Assembly: GCA_017421885.1 (NCBI GenBank)
Contig: JAFOHJ010000148.1
Span: 1-10,971, forward strand
Origin: Clostridia bacterium
GTDB lineage: Bacteria > Bacillota_A > Clostridia > Oscillospirales > Butyricicoccaceae
Reading direction: 5' to 3'
DNA: 10,971 bases
Made by a program: the position numbers and the translations under genes. The notes beneath the pieces were generated by a model that was not told the origin of the DNA, ran no database searches, and saw only the letters and a program-made list of their open reading frames with translations. Below are positions 1 to 5,949 of the stretch, one piece after another; position 1 is the first letter of the stretch, and every line of letters begins with the position of its first letter.

Positions 1-1
1 A

Positions 2-2749
2 GGTCTGTGCAGAAAGCTTGATAAGTTTGTCAGGGCCAAAGGTGCCTCCGATATCCTGCGCAACACTCTTCTTGAGGATATCGAGCGCATACGTGAAACG
101 GCCCCCTTTGCCTGCCTAGATCGATATCTTCCTCATGTTTACGAAAAAACAGCCTCTGCCCTCGACTATATCCCCTCCGATGCCCTTATCATTTTTGCCG
201 ACAGTGCTTCGGGCCTCGAGGCTTCCAAGGCCTTTGAGTTCCGCATGAGCGAAGACACCGAGCATCTGCTGGATGAAGGCATCCTCGCGCCTACAAAAAG
301 CGGATTCTGCCTGCCTCACAGCCATTTCAGAGATCTATGTCAGCAGCACACCTTGCTCTGCTTCGACCAGTTCCTTTCCTCTCAAAGCTTTCCCACCCAG
401 GCCATAATCTCCCTTTCTGCCCGTCAGCTGCCCTCCTACGGCGGCAGCCTCGACACCGCCTGCTCTGACCTCAGCTCCTATCTTAAATACGGCTATACCG
501 TTCTTGCTCTTGCAGGCGGCAGCCAGCGCGCAGCCAGCCTCAAAAGACTGCTTGAAGAGCGCGAACTGCCCTGCACCGAAGTCGACGCAATGCCGACACC
601 GGGAAAGATCCTGATATCAACAGCTAACCTTTCTTCGGGTTTTGAATACACTTCCATCAAGCTGGCCGTTATCACCGAGGGTCAGCTGGCAATCAGAAAG
701 AACGGCGATAAAAAGCCTAAAAAGAACAAGAAAAGCGGCCTCACTATGGGCGACCTTCATCCCGGCGACCTTGTCGTTCACGACAAACACGGCATCGGCC
801 GCTTTGTAGGTGTTGAACGCATCAGCGTAGACAAAGTGTGGCGCGACTATATAAAAATCGCCTTTGCAGGAACCGACTTTGTCTTTGTTCCTGCAACAAA
901 CCTCGATATCGTTTCAAAATATATCGGTGCAGGTGAACAGGAGGAAGTTAAGCTCTCAAAGCTGGGCGGCACAGCATGGACCAAGACCAAGATACGCGCT
1001 AAAAAGGCAGCCCGTGATCTTGCCGAAGGCCTTCTGAAGCTTTATGCATCCCGTCGCGGCATGAGCGGCTTTGCCTTCTTCCCCGACGACGACTGGCAGC
1101 GCGGCTTTGAAGAGCGCTTCCCTTATGAAGAGACCGAAGATCAGCTGGCATGCGCTCAGGAGATAAAAAACGATATGCAGAAACCCTATCCTATGGACCG
1201 CCTGCTGTGCGGCGACGTAGGTTTCGGCAAGACCGAGGTAGCCTTCCGCGCCATTATGAAATGCATACTTTCAGGCAAGCAGGCAGCCATACTTGTTCCA
1301 ACCACCGTACTTGCACGACAGCATTATATGTCGGCTCTGCAGCGCTTCTCCGGTTATCCTGTCAAGGTAGATATGATGAGCCGCTTCCGCACCCCTGCCC
1401 AGCAGCGCGACACACTGCGCGATGTGCGCACCGGCGCCTGTGATATTCTCGTCGGCACACACAGGATCCTGCAGAAGGATATCGAGTTCAAGGATCTCGG
1501 CCTTCTCATCATCGACGAGGAACAGCGTTTCGGTGTATCACATAAGGAAAAGATCAAAGAGATGACCAAGTCGGTCGACGTTCTCACCCTCACCGCTACT
1601 CCTATCCCCCGCACCCTCAATATGGCTCTCTCGGGCATACGAGATATGTCGGTGCTGGAAGAGCCGCCAGCAGGAAGAATGCCTGTCCAGACCTATGTGC
1701 TTGAGCACAACGATATCATCATAAATGATGCCATCCGCAAAGAGCTGGCACGCGGCGGCCAGGTGTATTACCTTCACAACCGCATTGGTGATATCGAAGA
1801 GACGGCTGCCCGCCTTCAGCGAGTCTTCCCCGATGCTATGATCCAGACTGCCCATGGCAAGATGGGCGAAAAACGAATGTCAGAAGTCATGAATCAGGCC
1901 TATGCAGGCGAGATAGATATCCTTGTCTGCACGACCATTATCGAGACCGGCGTCGACATCCCCAACGTAAATACCATAATCATCGAAGATGCCGACCATA
2001 TGGGCCTTGCCCAGCTTCACCAGATTCGCGGACGCGTAGGCCGCTCTCAGCGCCATGCCTATGCCTATCTGACCTACCGCAAGGATAAGGTGCTCACCGA
2101 GATCTCGCAGAAGCGCCTTGCTGCCATCCGCGAGTTCGCCGAGTTCGGTTCAGGCTTCAAGATTGCCATGCGCGACCTCGAAATACGCGGCGCAGGCAAT
2201 GTCCTCGGTGCCGAACAGAGCGGACATATGATGAGTGTTGGCTATGATATGTATCTCAGGCTGCTTGATGAGGCATCTGCCGAACTTAAGGGCGAAGCTC
2301 CTCCCGTAAGGACCGACTGTACTGCCGATATCCTTGTTTCGGCAGGCCTGCCCGAAAGCTATGTTTCTGATGCCGCCACGCGAATCGATCTTTATCGCCG
2401 TATATCCATGATCGTCACTCAGAACGACTATCTCGATATGCAGGACGAAATGCTCGACCGTTTTGGAGATCTTCCCACATCGGCTCAGGCGCTGCTCGAC
2501 ATAGCTCTGCTGCGTTCACGCGCTTCTCAAAACGGAATAAATGAGATAGCTCAGAAGAGCCGCAATCTCATGTTCTATTTCCGCGAAGTAGATATAAAGC
2601 GCATCTCTGAAGTCTGTTCGCAGGATGTGTTCAAGGGCAGGATACTTTTCTCGGCCGGTGACAGACCCTACCTCACCCTCAAACTCCGCCCCGACGAATC
2701 GCCCCTCGACCTTGCGGTCGTACTTGTCGACATGTATGTGGGTATCTGA
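2..2749 (+). CDS. mfd: Transcription-repair coupling factor Mfd, 5' end cut by window edge
   Basis: Superfamily 2 DNA translocase that pushes RNA polymerase stalled at DNA lesions off the template and recruits UvrA for nucleotide excision repair. The frame is open from the left edge, so the ATG at 245 is internal and not the start. 915 residues are visible. Placing the Walker A lysine against E. coli Mfd (1148 aa) suggests about 225 N-terminal residues, including most of the UvrB-like region, lie outside. Visible in order: remainder of the UvrB-like domain; a lysine-rich linker near 700-740; the CarD-like RNA polymerase interaction domain from about 746 (HPGDLVVHDKHGIG); Walker A GDVGFGKT at 1211-1234; motif II DEEQ at 1514-1525; motif III TATPIPRT near 1585; motif V near 1925-1965; motif VI QIRGRVGRSQR near 2021-2053; the TRG translocation motif (MRDLEIRGAGNVLGAEQSGH) at about 2168-2230; and the C-terminal TRCF domain to the TGA at 2747. 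All ATPase motifs are intact. A terminator follows. Confidence 0.97.
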   Translation, partial: GLCRKLDKFVRAKGASDILRNTLLEDIERIRETAPFACLDRYLPHVYEKTASALDYIPSDALIIFADSASGLEASKAFEFRMSEDTEHLLDEGILAPTKSGFCLPHSHFRDLCQQHTLLCFDQFLSSQSFPTQAIISLSARQLPSYGGSLDTACSDLSSYLKYGYTVLALAGGSQRAASLKRLLEERELPCTEVDAMPTPGKILISTANLSSGFEYTSIKLAVITEGQLAIRKNGDKKPKKNKKSGLTMGDLHPGDLVVHDKHGIGRFVGVERISVDKVWRDYIKIAFAGTDFVFVPATNLDIVSKYIGAGEQEEVKLSKLGGTAWTKTKIRAKKAARDLAEGLLKLYASRRGMSGFAFFPDDDWQRGFEERFPYEETEDQLACAQEIKNDMQKPYPMDRLLCGDVGFGKTEVAFRAIMKCILSGKQAAILVPTTVLARQHYMSALQRFSGYPVKVDMMSRFRTPAQQRDTLRDVRTGACDILVGTHRILQKDIEFKDLGLLIIDEEQRFGVSHKEKIKEMTKSVDVLTLTATPIPRTLNMALSGIRDMSVLEEPPAGRMPVQTYVLEHNDIIINDAIRKELARGGQVYYLHNRIGDIEETAARLQRVFPDAMIQTAHGKMGEKRMSEVMNQAYAGEIDILVCTTIIETGVDIPNVNTIIIEDADHMGLAQLHQIRGRVGRSQRHAYAYLTYRKDKVLTEISQKRLAAIREFAEFGSGFKIAMRDLEIRGAGNVLGAEQSGHMMSVGYDMYLRLLDEASAELKGEAPPVRTDCTADILVSAGLPESYVSDAATRIDLYRRISMIVTQNDYLDMQDEMLDRFGDLPTSAQALLDIALLRSRASQNGINEIAQKSRNLMFYFREVDIKRISEVCSQDVFKGRILFSAGDRPYLTLKLRPDESPLDLAVVLVDMYVGI

Positions 2750-2758
2750 TAAAAATAT

Positions 2759-2787
2759 TTGATTATAGCTTCATTGTGATTTATAAT
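2759..2787 (+). promoter_or_regulatory. Sigma-A promoter for the MFS gene
   Basis: A -35 box TTGATT (2759-2764) and a perfect -10 TATAAT (2782-2787) are separated by 17 bases. The predicted transcription start is near 2794. The -10 box overlaps the first bases of the mfd terminator hairpin, so RNA begun here lacks most of the left arm of that hairpin and should escape it. Seen in sequence; activity is inferred. Confidence 0.6.
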
Positions 2788-2824
2788 GTGAGGTGGTGCT
2801 TATGCACCGCCTCATATTATTTTT
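2783..2824 (+). terminator. Rho-independent terminator after mfd
   Basis: Left arm 2783-2799 (ATAATGTGAGGTGGTGC), loop TTAT, right arm 2804-2820 (GCACCGCCTCATATTAT): 17 base pairs with two G-U wobbles. A T run covers 2820-2824. It lies 33 bases after the mfd stop. The left arm overlaps the -10 box of the next gene. Confidence 0.85.
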
Positions 2825-2840
2825 GAAGGGAAGCGTATGA
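2802..2840 (+). CDS. Possible 12-residue leader peptide overlapping the MFS start
   Basis: ATG at 2802 opens a 12-codon frame (MHRLILFLKGSV) whose TGA (2838-2840) overlaps the ATG of the MFS gene as ATGA, the classic arrangement for translational coupling. A GAGGTG sequence at 2790-2795 is six bases before the ATG, but the predicted transcription start near 2794 would remove most of it, and in read-through RNA it is buried in the terminator hairpin. A frame this short can arise by chance, so this is a candidate only. Confidence 0.2.
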   Translation: MHRLILFLKGSV

Positions 2841-4078
2841 TTTTGGGAATCTTCAGCGATTTCTTCTGGACACTCAGGGAAGCAGGCAGCAACGTGCGCA
2901 AGTTCATGTTCTGCGTGTTCCTCAACGGCATAATCATGTCAGCTATTCAGGTAATGCTTGGCATCCACTATAAAAACATCGGCATGACCGAAGATGTCAT
3001 CGGAACTCTAATGGCTCTTAAAACCTTTGGTTCGGCCATCGGCGCCCTGTTCGCCGTAGTGATCATTCAGACCTTCGGCACAAAGCGCTCGCTTATAGGC
3101 GCATTTCTTGTAATGGCGGCAAGCGGATTCTGCTATGTCAACCTGACCGACAATATGCTGCTTATGCAGGCCACATCTCTTATTTTCGGCATTGCTCAGG
3201 TGGTCTTCACCGTTTCGCAGGCTCCGTTCTATAAAAACAACAGCGATGAACGCACCGCTGTCACCATTTTCTCGGTATCATTTGTCCTTGGCAATGTAGC
3301 CATGTTCACCGGCAGCTATCTGTTCGGCTTTATGTCCGACTTTTTTGCCGGTATCGGAGGAGAGCTTTTTGGAAGCCGTACGACCCTGAACATCGCCTTT
3401 TCCCTGATGCTGCTCGCGCCGCTGGCCATTTCCAGGATCGACTTCGGCACCGAAGCCCTTATCAAGAAAAATGATCACCGCCCCAGTCTTGGTGATTATT
3501 TCAGAGCCATGAATCACGACAGCTGGACTTATCTGCTCAAAAAGGCTCTTATCGGCATGGGTGCCGGCCTTGTAATCCCCTATTTCAGTGTATATATCAA
3601 ATACAGCCTCGGCGTTTCCGACTCGGTCGTTGGCTCGATCATCGCCTTCTCTCAGCTTGGCACAGTTATCGGCGGCCTGCTTATCCCCAGCCTGTCAAGA
3701 CGTTTTGGCCGCGTTAATATGGCTGTCTTCTGTCAGCTGATCTCCATCCCCTTCCTGTGGTCTATCTCCTATACCCAGGGAGTTATCATGATGGCCATCA
3801 GCTTCCTCTGCCGCAATGGCTTTATGAATATGACAAGCCCCCTTCTGCAGACCATGGAGATGGACCTTGTCGCTCCCGAGAACCGCACTATTATGAGTTC
3901 GATGGCCACCCTTGCCGACAGCCTTTTCCGTGCTCTGGGCACCCAGCTGGGCGGCATCCTGATGGTGCGCATCTCCTATGAGTTCCCCTACTACATTACA
4001 ATTCTCACCTATCTTGCCAGCACCTTCGTTATCTACTGGGTCTTTGGCCGCAACAAGAAATATTCCGAACTCCATTAA
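2837..4078 (+). CDS. Major facilitator superfamily transporter, 12 predicted TM segments
   Basis: A 413-residue integral membrane protein, the usual length for a 12-helix MFS carrier, expected to move a small solute across the cytoplasmic membrane by a proton-coupled or uniport mechanism; the substrate cannot be told. Hydrophobic helices run through the whole length, with a longer polar stretch at residues about 200-235 that fits the central cytoplasmic loop between the two six-helix halves. MFS signature A-like loops occur twice, as expected from the internal duplication: QTFGTKR at residues 78-84 and SLSRRFGRVN at 285-294. There is no cleavable signal peptide. The start is set by GAAGGGA at 2825-2831, five bases before the ATG. 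It has its own promoter (2759-2787) and terminator (4084-4112), so it is probably monocistronic with some mfd read-through. It could be a drug/proton antiporter-type or a sugar/metabolite-type carrier; nothing visible decides this. Confidence 0.88.
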   Translation: MILGIFSDFFWTLREAGSNVRKFMFCVFLNGIIMSAIQVMLGIHYKNIGMTEDVIGTLMALKTFGSAIGALFAVVIIQTFGTKRSLIGAFLVMAASGFCYVNLTDNMLLMQATSLIFGIAQVVFTVSQAPFYKNNSDERTAVTIFSVSFVLGNVAMFTGSYLFGFMSDFFAGIGGELFGSRTTLNIAFSLMLLAPLAISRIDFGTEALIKKNDHRPSLGDYFRAMNHDSWTYLLKKALIGMGAGLVIPYFSVYIKYSLGVSDSVVGSIIAFSQLGTVIGGLLIPSLSRRFGRVNMAVFCQLISIPFLWSISYTQGVIMMAISFLCRNGFMNMTSPLLQTMEMDLVAPENRTIMSSMATLADSLFRALGTQLGGILMVRISYEFPYYITILTYLASTFVIYWVFGRNKKYSELH

Positions 4079-4083
4079 AAAAC

Positions 4084-4112
4084 AAGCCGGCGCCTGAAAG
4101 CGTCGGCTTTTT
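4084..4112 (+). terminator. Rho-independent terminator after the MFS gene
   Basis: Stem AAGCCGGCGC (4084-4093) and GCGTCGGCTT (4100-4109), ten pairs with one G-U wobble, six-base loop, T run 4108-4112. It starts six bases after the MFS stop codon. Confidence 0.88.
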
Positions 4113-4134
4113 AACGGCAAAAATCTATATTTTG

Positions 4135-4165
4135 TTCACACCATACCGCTTATTTATGATATAAT
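4135..4165 (+). promoter_or_regulatory. Extended -10 promoter for the PrsA-like lipoprotein gene
   Basis: Perfect extended -10 element TGATATAAT (TG at 4157-4158, TATAAT at 4160-4165). The best -35 is TTCACA at 4135-4140 (five of six consensus bases) with a rather long 19-base spacer, which an extended -10 can tolerate. Predicted start near 4172, giving a leader of about 33 bases. Confidence 0.65.
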
Positions 4166-4204
4166 ATATGTTAATTTATTAAACCATTCCCGGGAGGGAG
4201 CTAA

Positions 4205-5203
4205 ATGATCAAAAAACTAATGGTGCCCATACTTGTGCTTCTGCTGGTTCTCAGTCTTTTCAGCTGTTCACCCAGCCCCACTGCCATGAGTGTGGGAAAG
4301 AACAAAGTCGATGCCTCTGAGTATGCCTATTACCTGAATCACAATGGACTGAGCCTGGATGCCCATAATTCCGGCACGACCGTGCTCAGCCAAAACGACC
4401 TGCTCGCCCGCGCCCACGAACAGGCACAGCTGCAGATCACCAACAGCGAGATAATCCGCCTGAAGTGTGATCAGCTCGGCCTCGAGCTTTCCGACGAGCA
4501 GAAAGACCAGCTCAAGGAAGAAAAAGAGGCTCTTATCGAATCGCTGGGCGGCAAAGCAGCATATCTCGAGTATCTCAACGAAAATATGCTGACCGACCGT
4601 CTCTATGACAAGCTTCAGGAATACAATCATTATTATTCCATGCTTTATGAGCACGTGTCGTCTGACCCCGCTAACGGCGTCGGCAGCGATCAGGAGCTGA
4701 GGCAGTTCTTTGCCGACAACTACATTCAGGTCAAGTTTATCAGAATGTCGACTCTCGACGAAAATGGCGACCTGCTGGATGAGGAAAGGCTCAATGTCCT
4801 TACCGCCAAGGCCAGCGAAGTCCTCGCCCAGATCAATAACGGTTCCTTGACATTTGACGGTGCTCTGAATCAGCATAATGATGATCCTGTTATGGCTCAG
4901 AGCCCCGGAGGCATTGTTATCAGCAAGCAGGATGCTACCCTGCACGAATACAGTGCCGATGCTTTTGCCATGTCTGATGGTGAAGTAAGCAGCGTCAAGC
5001 TCTACAGTGATGGATACTATATCATCACAAAAATGTCTGCTCCTGCAAACTATTTTGACGAAAACCGTGATAAGATCGTTATCGATGCCGCTGACTGGGC
5101 CTTCAACAATTATCTTGAACTTGCCAAGAGTTCAATTGCAGTTTCTGTGTCCGGCGCATGTCAGAAAATGAACTTCGACAACCTCGCAGAATATGTAAAA
5201 TAA
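4205..5203 (+). CDS. PrsA/PpiC-like lipoprotein, parvulin domain probably without catalytic histidines
   Basis: 332 residues. An N-terminal lipoprotein signal (MIKKLM, then a hydrophobic stretch of leucines and valines) ends in the lipobox L-F-S-C with the lipidated cysteine at 21, so the mature protein should be anchored on the outer face of the membrane. Residues about 60-170 are helical, like the SurA/PrsA chaperone region. Residues about 175-277 follow the parvulin (rotamase) pattern: VKFIRMS strand, helix, LTFDGALNQHNDDP, GGIVIS, then AFAMSDGEVSSVKLYSDGYY. Family members fold or assist exported proteins. Where active parvulins have His (VxHIL and GYHII), this protein has Phe and Tyr (VKFIR, GYYII), so it may be a chaperone rather than an active isomerase. 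The start is fixed by GGGAGGGAG at 4192-4200, four bases before the ATG. The mfd neighbourhood supports PrsA kinship, as clostridial mfd loci often carry such a gene. It has its own promoter and terminator. Confidence 0.8.
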   Translation: MIKKLMVPILVLLLVLSLFSCSPSPTAMSVGKNKVDASEYAYYLNHNGLSLDAHNSGTTVLSQNDLLARAHEQAQLQITNSEIIRLKCDQLGLELSDEQKDQLKEEKEALIESLGGKAAYLEYLNENMLTDRLYDKLQEYNHYYSMLYEHVSSDPANGVGSDQELRQFFADNYIQVKFIRMSTLDENGDLLDEERLNVLTAKASEVLAQINNGSLTFDGALNQHNDDPVMAQSPGGIVISKQDATLHEYSADAFAMSDGEVSSVKLYSDGYYIITKMSAPANYFDENRDKIVIDAADWAFNNYLELAKSSIAVSVSGACQKMNFDNLAEYVK

Positions 5204-5209
5204 CCACAC

Positions 5210-5240
5210 AATGCCGGAAGACCATTCTTCCGGCATTTTT
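5210..5240 (+). terminator. Rho-independent terminator between lipoprotein gene and nnrE
   Basis: Perfect 12-pair stem AATGCCGGAAGA (5210-5221) / TCTTCCGGCATT (5226-5237), loop CCAT, T run 5236-5240. The nnrE ATG is only 19 bases beyond it, with no room for a promoter in between, so nnrE must rely on read-through or a promoter inside the 3' end of the upstream gene. Confidence 0.9.
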
Positions 5241-5259
5241 AACAGAAAGGAATCTCCCT

Positions 5260-5898
5260 ATGTTCACTGTCACCAAAAACGAAATGAAAGAACTTGAGCG
5301 CCGCGCCAATGATGCCGGCCTTCCTTATCTGCAGATGATGGAAAATGCCGGCAGAGCAGCTTTTGATATTCTCACTGCCCGTCTCCCCGGAATCAAGAGC
5401 GCTGCAATCTTCTGCGGCACAGGCAACAACGGAGGTGACGGCCTTGTTGTCGCCCGTCTGCTCAGGCAGCGCGGAGCAGCTGTTCTCATAATCCTCGTAG
5501 GCGGAAAGCCAAAAACACCCGATGCGATCACCAATCTCTACCTTGCCACAATGGCAGGTATCCCAATAGTAATGGGCACACATCTCGATGAGAGTGATAT
5601 TTCATTTATCACTTCGTGCGATGCCGTAATCGATGCTATCTATGGCACCGGTTTCCACGGAGAGCTTGATCTGGAGGCCGAAGTCTGCTGCGAGGTAATA
5701 GCTCACTCTGCCGGATTTAAAATGGCTCTTGACCTGCCCAGCGGCCTGGAATGCGACTCAGGTACGATCGCTCAGGGAACAGCTAAAGCCGACATTACCG
5801 TTACATTCCATTCCGCCAAGCCCTGCCATAAGATTTCACACGGTATATGCGGCGAAACAGTGGTTGCCGATATTGGAATAACCGACATACTAAGATAA
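5260..5898 (+). CDS. nnrE: NAD(P)H-hydrate epimerase, stand-alone YjeF_N domain
   Basis: Metabolite-repair enzyme that interconverts the R and S forms of hydrated NADH/NADPH (NAD(P)HX) so that the S-specific dehydratase NnrD can restore the cofactor; cytoplasmic. 212 residues, the size of a lone YjeF N-terminal domain (Rossmann-like fold). Motifs: GTGNNGGDG at residues 53-61 (cofactor and K+ site), DAVIDAIYGTGF at about 121-132 with the conserved Asp, DLPSGLECDSG at about 158-168, and TVTFHSAKPCH near 190-200. The start at 5260 is chosen over in-frame codons further upstream (the first ATG is at 5158, inside the lipoprotein gene) because AGAAAGGA at 5244-5251 is correctly spaced and the family normally begins near this MFTVTKNEMKELE segment. 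E. coli and many Firmicutes fuse this domain to the NnrD kinase-like dehydratase; here the protein stops before any such domain, so NnrD should be encoded elsewhere. Confidence 0.92.
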   Translation: MFTVTKNEMKELERRANDAGLPYLQMMENAGRAAFDILTARLPGIKSAAIFCGTGNNGGDGLVVARLLRQRGAAVLIILVGGKPKTPDAITNLYLATMAGIPIVMGTHLDESDISFITSCDAVIDAIYGTGFHGELDLEAEVCCEVIAHSAGFKMALDLPSGLECDSGTIAQGTAKADITVTFHSAKPCHKISHGICGETVVADIGITDILR

Positions 5899-5901
5899 AT
5901 T

Positions 5902-5935
5902 AAAGAGCTGCAGATCATCCTCTGCAGCTCTTTTT
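5902..5935. terminator. Bidirectional terminator between convergent genes
   Basis: Perfect 13-pair stem AAAGAGCTGCAGA (5902-5914) / TCTGCAGCTCTTT (5921-5933) with a six-base loop. T run 5931-5935 on the plus strand serves nnrE. Read on the minus strand the stem ends in CTTTAATTTA, a weaker tract that can serve the convergent gene ending at 5950. Confidence 0.9.
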
Positions 5936-5949
5936 ATATGATTATTTGT

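Noticed and set aside
4268..4945. 225-codon minus-strand frame inside the lipoprotein gene
   Set aside because: Antisense of a gene with a clear lipobox, promoter and ribosome site; no ribosome site or family match of its own.
5158..5259. Longer N-terminus for nnrE starting at 5158
   Set aside because: It would overlap the end of the lipoprotein gene and translate through the terminator hairpin; the ATG at 5260 has a good ribosome site and matches the family start.
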